NCBI GenBank assembly: GCA_002633005.1
Contig: NMRA01000014.1
Span: 25,150 to 89,149 of the forward strand
Source: Phoronis australis
Taxonomy: Eukaryota > Phoronida > Phoronidae
Reading direction: 5' to 3'
Length of the DNA stretch: 64,000 bases
Part shown: in pieces, positions 49,200-61,509 of the stretch
How positions within the stretch are numbered: position 1 is the first letter of the stretch
How the letters are laid out: each line of letters starts with the position of its first letter
Position numbers and translations under genes: made by a program
Notes under the pieces: generated by a model
The model's input: the letters and a program-made list of their open reading frames with translations, nothing else
What the model was told of the DNA's origin: nothing
The model's database searches: none

Positions 49200-51820
49200 A
49201 TCCCCATAAAAAGTTACCCATTTCAAAATACACTTATACAGCAAATAAAATAGATGAAACATGCATAGATGCACATGGTGTTATAATTAACACATACCAT
49301 GACTCTGAATACAAATTAGTCACCATAACTGGCATAACTCGAACATAATCCTTGAATAAGTGATCGCGGCTCGCTAGAGTTTAGACTCTCACAACACCGG
49401 GTGCCATTTTGAGGAACATATGTGAAATCACGCCTGCTGACGAACAAAAAGTCCAAGGGACACAAATCTAATAAATTCCACCTGATATCTTCTCATGCTA
49501 TTTTGTCTTACAGTGTACTGACACACAGTCACTGACACTGGCACGGTTTTTAAATTCTTGGCTTTCAGATTCATTTAGTACTTACAATTATCACTGATTT
49601 GGTTCTTGATACTTAAAAATCCAGTAAGTGTTATTATAACCAACCAGTCTTCTCAATATTGTCTTCTAGGGCTAGGCAGTGATGCGACAGTAACTTAAAG
49701 GTAGAGACAGTCTGGCTCAGGGCGTTGCGCTGTGAAATCTTACGCGACATTCAGCGCTATCTCTTGGGAGTTTTCTGAACCACTCACCGCAGCGCTACCT
49801 ATTGGAAACGAGAAACGTTTTGTTTTTCATTTTTGTGAAGAAAGCACTCTTTAAGATACTGATTATCGTCATTATCTTGGGCAAAAGTAGGTAATTCAAA
49901 ACCTAAAAGCAACAATACTTTCAATGGAGACACGGTAAAGCAAGTTTTTAAAGTGATTAAAAAGTCGGGGACACCGCGTGGGTGACACCAACTCTGATTT
50001 TGCGCCTGTCGCAGATCCTTCTCTCTCTGACTCCGGGCATTTTAATTAGCCCCTCGACGATGCTGGCATCCGTACCAGAAGGCAATGTAATTATAATATT
50101 CCAATAAATAGGACAGATTACAGGAAAAATATATTCATACCTAGACCAGTCGGGGACTGAAATAACTTGCCGGGACACATTACATCCGCCCCTTCTCTTG
50201 ACATCTTTGTAAGCAAGCTACTTGCCTTTCTGAAGTAACATAGTCATAGTCTGTAGACAGTGACCCCCGTCACTAGCTAACTAGAGACAGTGTAGCTCCT
50301 ATAGTATTCGGAAGATTTTTGGTGAAGTACGCCTTCATAGTCTAGTGCTTCCCACTTACGGTCTGCCTTATCTGTAAACGACCTAGCTATGTTAACCGAT
50401 CTCTGAAGTGACGTCCACTGTGTATATATTTTTAAACTTGCAATAGTTGTTTTCATATTTGTTGATCTTCATTTTTATACACTGAAAATACTCTGCGAAG
50501 AGTGTGGTTTTTTGAAGAAACAAGAAGAAGATGATGATGATTGAGAATATTTTATAACCACTAGGCACTATGCAGGGCTTCTGACGAGAAGGGTGGACAA
50601 GACTGAAGGTGGCTGGAAACTCGCGACTTGTTTTGTGTTCCTCGGCTCAGCCATTGCCAGCTAGCATGGGAGCTTATTTCAATCTGTTAGAACATATCTC
50701 TAGTATACACCACATTTGTAAAATAAGGAGTAGTGCACATTGTTACACGTACATGCTGTAACATACTGCACCAGAAGTGAGTTTTGGATACGCTGGAAGT
50801 CTGTCGAAACAAAGCTCAACACTGACAACAGCTCATGGCATTCGGAAATAATCAGTGTCATACAGAATTACAATGAGCCTACAAGAGATTTGTTGTTGTC
50901 AGCCAGAATCCTCTTGGTTCATTTTGTCGCAGATGTGAGGTATGAGGTTTGAGCTAATTTGTGTTCGCAAACAAATTTCCAACTAGTACCATTCACATAC
51001 CAATCGGTAGTACACTAAACATGTCAACCCAGCCCACGGCAAATACATGGGAAGATGGTGACTGAAACAACCTATGTACTAGCACTCGTAGCGTTGAAAT
51101 AAATGAGCAAGTCTCTCTTTGTGAGTAAATATTTTGCTGAGACAACGGAAATCTATTTATTTCAAAACCCCTTGGTTGTATTTTGATGGTCTTTGGCTCT
51201 AAGGTGCAAAGTATGGCTTGGTTGATATACATATCACTTTTTAATTTTCCCTGTCCTTGGGGCTTATAGGGCTGCAACACCTCTTAGTTGCTATTTAGGT
51301 CTCGACAGAGGGCTTTTTAGTACTTTTTAGGAGAAGAGCATTTCCGTATGATACATGTATTTAGAGAACTTATTGATGGCTGTTAATGAAACGTGACTCA
51401 TATGTTTGTGTTGACACCAATCGATTTTCACAGCAGCAGCACCCTTCAGTAGCCATTTTGGTAGACCAAGGGGCATTTCACTATTGTTTGAAGGAAAAGC
51501 AATTCTGGATGTTGTCTAGAGAACAGCTTGATGAATTTTAATGAAGCTAAAAACAGGGGTATGTGAGGGCAATGTGTTGGGTCCATTCAATTTTTCGGAA
51601 GGATTTGACAACTTCAGCTACCCTTTAAATGACCCACTATCACTCACAGCAAAAATATACAAAGGATCAACAACTCTGATATCATCATAAAGTGTTTGCA
51701 CAGGCCCAATTTGGCACCTTTGTGGGCGTGGGAGCAGTAAGTCGACACTTTCAATATCTGATGCAATTTTTCCTCAACAGATAATTTTTGGTAGTGCTTC
51801 AAGCGTCTATCATTTATGTT
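49200..51820. other. 5' flank of COPS7
   Basis: Should contain the non-coding first exon and promoter of COPS7. I could not identify a decisive donor. Open frames at 50740-50952 (+) and 50993-51280 (-) are unrecognised. Confidence 0.35.
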
Positions 51821-51834
51821 TTTGTGACTTTCAG

Positions 51835-51993
51835 ATGACAGAGAAGCCAGTTTCAGGGAACCCTCTTGAGCAGTTCCTTATTTTAGCTAAGGCAGCAAAA
51901 GGTGCTGCTGCCGTCGGCCTCATTAAGCAGGCTCTGGAATCACCTGGCATCTACGTGTTTGGAGAATTGCTCGACCTAACTAACATTCAGGAG
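51835..51993 (+). CDS. COPS7: COPS7 exon 1 (coding)
   Basis: MTEKPVSGNPLEQFLILAKA then the PGIYVFGELLDLTNIQE block, aligning with the start of CSN7A/B. Donor GTGAGCCA, phase 0. Confidence 0.95.
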
Positions 51994-54900
51994 GTGAGCC
52001 AATTGTGGAGGTGGGGGGGGGGGCAGTGTGGTGGGCCTGTGGCACACCAACGTATTGCCAGTGATTTAAATCACTCTTTGTGTAGGCCTAGTGGTTGGTT
52101 GCTTACCTGTAAAAGAGTCCTTGGGTACCTCGTCATGGGGAAATATCCTTCGTAAAAGTCCTTGGGTTGCACAACTGGTGCAAAATAGTGGGAGGCTATG
52201 TTCACCAGTTGGTGCTTATGAACAAATGTTCATGTTTTAAACACCTGAATAGACTGAGAGCAGAAAACCATTCATCAGCCTGGGGGCAACTGTGGGCGGT
52301 CCCATGTGATTATTTAATTGCAATTGCAAATATTTGTATAGGTAAGACAGTTGTCACACTAGCACCACCTAGTGAGTTTGAAGTTCCAATTCTATTGTAA
52401 GAACACACTTCTACATGACTGGATGTAATTGCATGAAAAATTGCTGCTCAACATGAATCTGTTGAAGTTAATTAAAATTCTAATAAATTAACACTGTCCC
52501 CCACTTATTCTTTGTTTAATGATTTTATGAATTGTACAATAATGTCACACTAAGTATTAAAATAATGGAAGAACTGCATCTATGCGTTCATAATGTATTT
52601 ATTTTAAACTAGAGACAACGAGGATATTTTCCATATGTGCTGAGGGGTTTGACCTTAGTTCTTAACTTCAAAAAATGTTTCAAAAATATGCATTAAAGAA
52701 CGTCTTTAAGTTGGTCTTACATTACAGTTTCACATTTGTGTAGTAACTTTAAGTTGGTCTTACATTACAGTTTCACATATGTGCAGTCCGGCCATGTATA
52801 CTAAGGGCCTACTCATAAGTTTCTAGGCTGAGTGGGGGAAGTAGGATACCATCTTGTTGCATGACTTGTTATAAGGTCTATAGCTTTGCGTGTGGAAAAC
52901 CAGGGCTGAGTTGTGAAAGCAACGGAAGTTAGTGTAATCATGTACATCAATTGTAATATGATATCTCGTGAAGTATTGCATGAGAATGCATTTTAGTGAA
53001 GTTCTCGCATCTATGAGAGGCATAGCTCTGCTCTGTAGACACGGAAATCTTAAGAAGGAAGCTCATGTGGTCACGTACTTCACTTGCAGTACATGGCGAT
53101 ATCTCGTGAACTATTGCATGAGAATGCATTTTTGGTGAAGTTCTTGCATCAATGAAAAGCATAGAGCTCTTTGTGTTTTGTAGACATGAAAGTCTTATGA
53201 AGGAAGGTCGTGTGGTCACAGGCTTTACTTGCAGTACATGGCCATATTTGTGAAGTCTTGTGTGATCTTACATTTTTGTACGGTTCTCGAGTCTGCAGAA
53301 TGCAAGCCGGACCAAGATTTTATAAACTTTGGGCAGATTCCTGCTGTGCCGAATTAGGTTAGCTTTGTGGCGCCAAGGGAAGTAAGACAAACATCCTTTC
53401 TTCTGATCTCCCAAAAGGTTCAGTTTTTGCTTAATGTCTCTGTAGTTGAATCTGACATGAATACTTTGTGTGATCTACTGTTTAACTTAGATTTATGATT
53501 ATTGTTGCAGTTAGAAAAGGGAGAGCATGCTCCATACTTTCATCTGCTGTCGCTGTTTGCTTATGGAACATATGGTGATTACAAAGGTGAGTCTGGTGTA
53601 TTTAAGTGTGGTGTGTTTAGGTCTGGTGTAGAACCATCTTTGAAAAACTTTCAAGTTTATTTTGGAGGTTTTAGAAATTAATCATTTCTCTGTGCTGGTT
53701 TCTCCAAGAAATCAGTGATCTCCCAAGGTGCAAGACTTGTCTGTGTACATCAATGTGCGACAACAATGAATTTTTTGTTCCCTTGTGTCTGGAGCATTAT
53801 TTATTTTGCTTCCCACTTTTTACCAGATGCAGTTAAAATGGCAATGAACTGAGCTCTGCAAATGAAACTAACTTTGATTTAGGTCACTTGCCGATAATAC
53901 TGATTTGAACCGTCTTGTTCCTTTGGGAAGCGGTTTTTGGACTTGGAAAGAAGTGAAGTTCGTCAGAGCTTAAGACCATTTACAGCACATAAAGTGACTT
54001 ACTGTGACAAGCCAACATGTGTCAGGTTTTTCCGCTAGAAACCATGATCTCTGATTTTGACTGGGAACTATTTGACACCACTTTTTTGTAATTATTGTAA
54101 ATCAAAAATAGCTTTGATGTGGATTTTCCTTCACTTCGTTTTTTTTCAGACAACTATGATAACTTACCCAAGCTGTCGCCTCCAATGTTGACAAAGCTAA
54201 GGCATCTTACATTAATCTCCTTGGCAACAAAAGACAAGTGCATTCCCTACAGTGTCTTACTACAAGAACTTGACCTAAAGAATCTTCGCGAGTTGGAAGT
54301 CAGTATACTTTGTGTTTGTTCACTTATGTATGTTATTGTTCATATTCCATAGAGTAGGCCTTTGAAAGGAGGACTGTTTGTCAGAAGACCATCACACTAG
54401 TGGTTATGAAATTAGATGGATATACTTGTAATGTCAGACGCTATTCTCCTCATGTCCCAAACAAATTTTTTGTACTGATTTGGTTACCATAGCAAATTTG
54501 AGTTAGACTGAACATTTTAGAAAATTTCCAAAAGGTTCAACTGAATGTGATGCAGGTTAATTAAGTGAAATTGACACATGTGAAGGAAGCAGTCATGACT
54601 GCAATGATTTGGGTCACAGTAGAAGTCTAGAAAATCCACGAGCAGCCTTTTGTGTAGTGGCTTTGAAATGGTTAATGATTTGGGATGATTGTATTGTTCT
54701 TGAAATACAGTGTTTCAATGTATGCTAATCCCTCAGATATTAAGTTCTGTAGAAAGAAGTGGAGACTGTGACATGAATGATTATATTTGATTTCAGGACA
54801 TGATCATAGAGGTAATTTATGCTGACATAGTACGTGGTAAACTTGATCAGAAGAATCAACAGCTGGAAATTGACTACGCCATCGGTCGAGACATACGACC

Positions 54901-57900
54901 AGATTCTCTCAAAGAAGTTATCTCTGTTTTACAGGAATGGTTTGTAGTAATTAATGATTATTTTTACCACTATTTTTAGCCTTATGTGTTTTCATATTTG
55001 GCCTCCAAATTATTAAACCAAACTTGGACTGAGTTTTGGTGCTAGAAAGTTTCAATAACTTCTCCACTGTACACGTCTTACGCTAAGTGACGCAGTTCAA
55101 CAGTCGTTACATTCCTTGAAAATTTCTTCAAATGTGTAAACATGCCCATGATGTACAATGAATGATATTGATCAATTGATTTTTCAAATTTGTGTTACTT
55201 ACTGTTTGAAGACTTATAAAAAGAAGGATTATGTGGAGTCTGTAAAATTAATGTTCCACAAATTGCCCTTAAGTCATCACAGAGTTGCTATAGTGTTGAA
55301 AATACTACACGCACGCATAGTACCCATGATATTAGAAAATATGTGATCATCATTAGTAGAAAACAAAGAATGCATGATTTCAAAATATAATGTTATCAGA
55401 TGTCAGAGTTGGCTGTAAAAGCTCATTTTTCTGGTTACTAACTGGAAGGAAGTGTTTCAATAATTTCCATGTCTCAGGGTGGGGCATGTCCTGCCAAATA
55501 TCCACTTGTCACATCAGGGTGGGGCATGTCCTTCCAAATATCCACTTGTCGCATTAACATCCCACCATTGTCATAAAGACGCATTGAAATTTGAACAGTG
55601 AATTAATTGCGCGTGTGTATAAAGTTTTCCTGAGGCGAATGAAGCAATTACATGAGTTTTCCTTGTCCATCATATCAACGATTAACCCTTGAATACATGA
55701 TTACTCAACTGCCTTGTACGTGCATTGACACTTCTCAAAGTGGAATGCATTTTTGTGACTTGGATGGAAATTTCAATACCCGTGCATCCCTCAGGCGCAC
55801 AAAACTATTGAAACTTTTCCCCGATGCCTCCCGGTTCGTAACCGGACAAGAGAGTTTATCCCCAACTGCCACATTTGGATACCTAGATAAAACTTTCTCA
55901 AGTTGATCTAGAAATAGCTACTACAGTTAGAAGTTGCGCATTTGTTTGTTTTCTGCTTATTCCAGTTTCCACATTTTACTTGATGGTTGCACATGTTCTA
56001 GTCTTATGGAGGCTTTGGGGGCACGATTTTCTAAACTAAACGTGAATTCTAATTTCACTGCCATTTGCTATTTTTACAACATTTGAAAATAATTAATTCT
56101 GACTACTTACAACTATAGGTGTTGCCTGCCAAAAATCAATATTGCAGATTTTTGTACCAATTCTGGCTTTATTTCGTAATTTTTATTTCATTCAGGTGTG
56201 ATGGATGCGAGACCATGCTGACTGGCATAGAGGCTCAAATAAATAAAGCGAATCTTAGCAAAGAAAATAGTTCTAAAATGAAGCTGCAGACAGACCAAGA
56301 GGTATGTATTGGTGGTACACAGGTCAGTCAGCAGTTGTTTAAAGATATTCGTGTTTCTATTTATTATAAAATTTTGCAATTGAAAAAAATTTAATGCAAA
56401 ACCAATTTAGTTAAAACCTATTCTCAAATAAAGCTCTTTTAACAGGAGTTCAGATTTTTTCAAAGTAAGCATAATTTTATTAGAGAATTCTTACAGTTAT
56501 GTAGGATCCAAGGAAAATGTCCAAATATGGCCGACGTCATATCTCAGAAATGGTGGACGGGTTACATATGAAGCTGTTGTCCAGAACGCTGATGGGAATT
56601 GTTGTTTAAGTGTCTTTTTTGTGTGGGCAGTTATAAAAAAATGGACTTTTATGATTTTCATTAAAAAAATCAAAAGTAATTCTAAACGAAAACAAAATGG
56701 CAATTTATAAAACTGTAAAAGCGGTTTTGAGATTTTATTTTGAACATTTGTATCAAATGAAATTTGGTTGTGTTCTTGATAGTGTGGTTTTGAGTTTTTG
56801 CTAAATTTTAATGAAGACATGGTCACCTTACTCAGTTAATGGCAGGATGGTAAAAAGTCAATCAAATTCTTCAGGCTTTCTACGTTCAGATCAGGGCTGT
56901 TCCAGTAAAATCCGTGTGGGAGGGGGGGGACGGCAGTAGAAATAAAAATTCATGGGTGGTTGTCTTCAGAAAAAAACTCAAATTATGGGTGGTCGTTCCT
57001 GTAAGAAGTGATGCATTAAAAATGGGTGGTCTTTTTTGACCTGTCAATGTTGATAGTTTGGTTACTCCAGCCCTCTGAACTAAAAACAAAATGCAATTGG
57101 CAAATATCCTAACTTATCCCAAAACGAAAAAACCCATATTGCCAGTGAACAGAGTGCAATATGTTCACTAAGCCATTAATCAAGTCATGGGCAACTTGAT
57201 ATGAGCCAACTGTTTGTCTGCAGTCCTATTGAATTGAAAAGTTATGCAACACTAAACAGGTGTTAACACATATAAGAAAATTGATGATTTTTAAATAAAA
57301 AGTATGAGGAATAAGATAAACAAGTTCCAATTTTCACTTGCAATAGAAGTATAAAAGAGTTTGTGGAGATAGTTTGAGATTCATAGATCCTTATAATTGA
57401 AAAAATGTTCATTGAAATTATAGACACATGGTGAACAGAGACACCTGGTGGCTGCCAAAAGTATTGCTCACAGGCTACTTTAGTTTTTGACAATATTGGA
57501 CAAGACAACTAGTTCTTGTCTGTCAATCATCTAAGTTCTTAAAACGGTCCTCCTGGTGGCAATTTGTTTGCAAGTGTTGGATTCTATATTTTAACCTATC
57601 AAAAATAATTAAAAAATTATGGGTCATGGGTTGGAGAAATAAATGAAAAATATGGGCGGTGGGTACGAAATAAAAGTGCCTTCCCCCCCCTCCCATACAG
57701 ATTTTGCTGGAACAGCCCTCAATACTTTTACAGTTAATTTCCATATTTTTGTAAGTATTTAATCAGACCTATTGATGAGGTCATGTATCACCTTGAGTTT
57801 AGTATTGAGTACCTTGTGGTGTACCAACAACATGGCAGGCACAGTTGAATGTGACAACTTCAAGGGCTGTAATTTACAAAACATTCCTTCATTTCTAATA

Positions 57901-60900
57901 TCTTTTGGTTTATGAGATTAGGTGTGTGTTATTAACTTCCAACACTAAAGATAATACACTTTAAGACTAAATAATAATATTTCTGTAACATAATGTTACT
58001 CCTTATTTTTCCCATTTCAGATAGCTAACATAAAAAAGACTCTGAAAAACAACCAGTCCCAAGAGAGGGAAGACCACATGGTGTCTGACAGTATGGACAT
58101 AACCAGTGCTCAAGATAAACCAGCTAAAAAGCCGTCTAAAAGCAAAGGGTAATTAACACCAACTGAGATAATTGCACATGCTTATTAAGTTTTGGCAAGA
58201 TATCATTTCAGTTTTCAGTGATTGTCCAGGGTGGGGCATTCGGGCTGTATTTTGTCTATTGTTTTGAACCGTCTCGAACTTTTTACATGTGATTTTGGCA
58301 TCCCTACACTATTTGCCAAATGGTTTGAAAGAACATGAAATTTCAGGGTAATGTTACCATTGACCAGGGCATGACCAACACTGATTTTCTGATGGATCCA
58401 GATATTATTATGCCCCCTAGTGGCAGTTTTATTTTTTGCACCAGCCTCTACATCTACCAAATAAAGTGAAGGGTCATCGGGAAATTTAAGAAATGTGTTT
58501 TTATTGACAAGAGCAGGACTGACATTAGGCTGTTTTAATTTGTTGGGCTCGCCTTATAGTCCTTCTCTCACGCGTTGTTAACCCTTATTACATGGTTAGA
58601 AGATGTTATAAGGATCCAAGAAGTACCTACCCCATAACTAATACACAATCTGTACTCGAAAACAGTTTAAATGAACACGCTACTCACGAAGAAACACCGC
58701 CATTTTGAACTTGCCGCGAACCCGGAAGTACAATTCATTCAGGAACCCAGGCTGAGAAAACGCCGTCAGTGCGACTGGAGCAGTGCCTGTACTGTTACCA
58801 GCCAGCGAACGGGGATAAAAAAATCGACAGCGCACCTTAATTTTGATAAAATCAAACTACGGACAATTTTATGGAATTTGCTGAAGAAATGTGGCGAATA
58901 AATTTTGACAGAAATTATTTTGCCAGACTCGGGACCGCAGCCTATCGGACCCGGTGCAGATCGAGACCAGACACTGGCGAATGGTAAATGCATGCGGTTG
59001 CAAGCTGTTTTGTCGAAGTAAAATGGTCAAATGATAAATGCTGCATATATTCAAAGGTAGTTTCAGACACTTGCATGAAATTACGGGCTGGTTAGTCCTG
59101 TGTCACACTGCTGGCCACAAACACAAAAAACACGAAAATTGAACAAAGTTTCTTTTTTGTAGCAACGTTTGTCAAAATGTATCAACGTTAAATCTTCACA
59201 AATTACAAAGTAGCCGATTGAACATGCCTTTCAGTTCAGCAAAAGTCGACATTGTAGGTGCCGCCAGAAATGAGACGATCGAAGTCCAACGGGAATTGTG
59301 AGCACATTTATCACTTAATGAGTAACAACTGCGAGGCTGAAATTTGGTGAACACTGCTAAATCGTGCAGAATAGTAAGTAAAGATATGTCTAACTAAATT
59401 TTACCGTAATTTGTTGGCGAAAACAATTTACACAAAGTTTTAAACTCGTAACTCATCCCGCTGTCCTCCAATATGGCCGACGCGATCCAAACAAAGTGAC
59501 CCAAATTTCGCCACAAAACTTGCAATAACTTTACAGTGCTTGCCCCGATTTTGATACTTTTTCGATTTTTACTGAGTAGAATGTACTACCTTTCCGATGA
59601 TAGCAAAGTACTTTTTCAAAACGAGGAAAAAAATAAAACCGAAAAAAATTGGTTCGACCCATATTGGTTCCTAGGTTCGACCGGCCTACGTAAGGAACTA
59701 AACACCAATGCTATTTTAACATACTAAGTACGCGTAACATTCCAAAAAAATCAACGACCACTAACTACAAACTATAAATACACTACATATGCAAACGAAT
59801 CACGATATATTACTAATAAAACAAAATAATGAAGACTTTTCGAGCAAGCCATAGCACATTCAGTTACAAGGAAAAAATGGCGGCGTTCAGGACAAGTTCC
59901 TGAACTGATGAGCCGGAAATGTGGGTACGGAAATAACCGATGACAACCTGTAATCATACGCTCAGAGAGAAGGGTCAAATACTGTTAAAAAATTGCTTTT
60001 GGCAAGAAAGGCGAAAAGAATATAAAGAAAGGGTGTCAAAAATACGAATTTATGTAGTAAGTATTTTTGGATACTGGAACCACATGGGCAGTTTGCAAGG
60101 ACTTTAATATCAAGTTTGTTTAAGGATTGTCATCGAGTATCAGGAATGTTTCAAATGTGGAGAGCATGGCTGACATTGATTTTCAGCTGAATCTCACTTC
60201 TGTTAAGCCCTTCAGTGGCACTGTTGTGTCTGCTTCATTATCTACAGCTCTGGAACATTATGGAGTTACGAAGGTGTGTTCCTGCTAACCAGACCATGGC
60301 TCATCTTTACTTTTGGATGGATCGGATTATTACAGTGCCCCCTTGTGGCAGTTTTATCTTTTTGTGACTAAGTCCTACTGTAGGACTTACGACACTTTAA
60401 ATATATCTTTCTATAAAGAAGACTACACCTGCTCGTTTTCACGCGACTCTAGTATGTGTGCCTGCTTCATGCAATTTTAGTGTTTTGTTTTCTGTAACTG
60501 CAAAACGGTCTGCAGAATATTAAGAAAATTTTAGGGTGATGCTTCTGGAAACATGGTTGTAGTTGATTTCCACAACTGCTATGTCCTCAAGATATTTTTT
60601 GCATTTGTTTTAAGATCTACCTACTTGATGAATGATCTGCTAGAAACTTTTGTGAAACGTGATTTTATCAAGTAGAGAAGCACACTTGTCAATTTTTGGA
60701 CAATTTAGAGCTGTGGCGTGCCCCCTAATGGCAATTTCATAAGCTTAGTATTCACTTTTGGTATCTATCTTTCTGACAAAACCCTTGAAGAATTATGACA
60801 AATGACTTTCTAAGGTGAGTGTAACTGGAATCGATTACTGGATGGCTGTGAGTGCTGCACTGGCATCATTGGCAATTGAATTCTCTTTATGGGAGTCTCA

Positions 60901-61124
60901 ATATGTCCCAGAATTTGTTAATCTTCTGATGACTTGCACTGCACCTCAAAGACTCAATTTTAAGTTCACCAAGTGTTGCTTACCCTAAAGCGTATTAATG
61001 TTGAACAGGATAGAAGTTTGATCAACACGTCACCCTCACTCATCCCTGTTCAGCTCAGATTTTACTCGACTCTTTTCATTGCAGCTTACGAGGAAGCGCC
61101 AAGTTCTGGAAGAGTTCATCGTGA
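51835..61124 (+). CDS. COPS7: COP9 signalosome complex subunit 7 (CSN7)
   Basis: Coding exons 51835-51993, 53511-53586, 54150-54298, 54797-54939, 56196-56301, 58021-58148 and 61085-61124 join in frame to 801 nt and 266 aa, the same size class as human CSN7A/B. CSN7 is a PCI-domain subunit of the COP9 signalosome, which removes NEDD8 from cullins. Seen: EQFLILAKAAKGAAAVGLI, PGIYVFGELLDL, FAYGTYGDY, KLRHLTLISLATKDKCIPY, YADIVRGKLDQKNQQLEIDY, IGRDIRPD and the conserved tail GLRGSAKFW. The start ATG directly follows an acceptor (GACTTTCAG), so a 5' UTR exon must lie upstream; I could not locate it. Likely polyadenylation signals are the AATAAA hexamers near 61352 and 61452. Confidence 0.95.
52705..52790 (+). 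repeat. 44-bp x2 direct repeat in COPS7 intron 1
   Basis: CTTTAAGTTGGTCTTACATT followed by ACAGTTTCACATNTGTG occurs twice. Confidence 0.95.
52935..53310 (+). repeat. ~137-bp x3 tandem repeat in COPS7 intron 1
   Basis: Three decaying units with ATATCTCGTGAA, TTGCATGAGAATGCATTTT, GTGAAGTTCT and GTGGTCAC. The last unit is the most diverged. Confidence 0.85.
53511..53586 (+). CDS. COPS7: COPS7 exon 2
   Basis: Encodes LEKGEHAPYFHLLSLFAYG TYGDYK. Acceptor ATTGTTGCAG, donor GTGAGTCT, phase 1. Confidence 0.95.
54150..54298 (+). CDS. COPS7: COPS7 exon 3: PCI domain
   Basis: Encodes DNYDNLPKLSPPMLTKLRH, LTLISLATKDKCIPYSVLL, QELDLKNLRELE, the helical PCI core. Acceptor TTTTTTTCAG, donor GTCAGTAT. Confidence 0.95.
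54797..54939 (+). CDS. COPS7: COPS7 exon 4: PCI winged helix
   Basis: Encodes DMIIEVIYADIVRGKLDQK, NQQLEIDYAIGRDIRPDSL, KEVISVLQE. Ends inside a Trp codon (TG|G); donor GTTTGTAG. Confidence 0.95.
55476..55558 (+). repeat. 41-bp x2 direct repeat in COPS7 intron 4
   Basis: TCAGGGTGGGGCATGTCCT followed by NCCAAATATCCACTTGTC occurs twice. CAGGGTGGGGCAT also occurs at 58228, so part of the sequence is dispersed. Confidence 0.95.
56196..56301 (+). CDS. COPS7: COPS7 exon 5
   Basis: Encodes CDGCETMLTGIEAQINKAN, LSKENSSKMKLQTDQE, the C-terminal helix used for complex assembly in the family. Acceptor TTCATTCAG, donor GTATGTAT. Confidence 0.93.
56894..57718. mobile_element. DNA transposon with ~35-bp inverted ends (825 bp)
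   Basis: GGGCTGTTCCAGTAAAATCC and its inverted partner GATTTTGCTGGAACAGCCC, both followed by TGTGGGAGGGGGG-like sequence. 3-bp duplication TCA (56891-56893, 57719-57721). The 3-bp size recalls PIF/Harbinger elements (inference). No transposase. Confidence 0.75.
58021..58148 (+). CDS. COPS7: COPS7 exon 6: acidic/basic tail
   Basis: Encodes IANIKKTLKNNQSQEREDH, MVSDSMDITSAQDKPAKK, PSKSKG. Lys-rich tail as in CSN7. Acceptor CCCATTTCAG, donor GTAATTAA, phase 2. Confidence 0.93.
58210..61080. other. COPS7 last intron, dispersed repeats
   Basis: Three related segments carry GCCCCCTAGTGGCAGTTTTA-like cores (58412, 60341, 60719), which resemble inverted CTCF motifs. YY1-like CCGCCATTTTG plus ETS-like CCGGAAGT occur near 58689-58732, and AAAATGGCGGC plus CCGGAAAT near 59873-59920. 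No exon seen. Confidence 0.45.
61085..61124 (+). CDS. COPS7: COPS7 last exon, 12 codons plus stop
   Basis: After TTTTCATTGCAG the frame reads (G)LRGSAKFWKSSS and TGA. Human CSN7A ends GLRGSAKIWSKSN, so this tiny exon, 2.9 kb beyond exon 6, is the true C-terminus. Phase fits exactly. Confidence 0.9.
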
Positions 61125-61351
61125 AAGGATGTCCATGTGGCGTGTAGAACGTTTCAAAATGCGATTTCCATTTGTTCAATACCTGTGGGATTAGCCTGCC
61201 AATCATTTCATTGAAGCAACAAAAACATCTTTAAACCAGCACATTGCAGACATTCTGTAGTGACTATGCTGGTAGGCATTTCACCTCACTTGTTCTGGAG
61301 GGATCATGAGGTTTATGTTATGGATCAGGACACGGATGCACTCAAGTCTCA

Positions 61352-61500
61352 AATAAATAAAATTTGCTCAGAACATAATTATACTTTGTTCCTCATGCAG
61401 AGTGCAGCCTGGCATTCACAAACTAACCGTTGGTTTTCAGTAATTGCTTCCATAAATAAAATATTTCCTATCCTGTTATTGACTGCAACATGTAAAATAA
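61352..61500 (+). terminator. COPS7: COPS7 polyadenylation signals
   Basis: AATAAATAAA around 61352-61361 and again near 61452-61461, 230-340 bases after the COPS7 stop. Confidence 0.5.
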
Positions 61501-61509
61501 ACAACATTC

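Noticed and set aside
59905-59930. Hammerhead ribozyme at CTGATGAGCCGGAAA
   Set aside because: No room for a stem II between the two core boxes and no pairing seen for the other stems.
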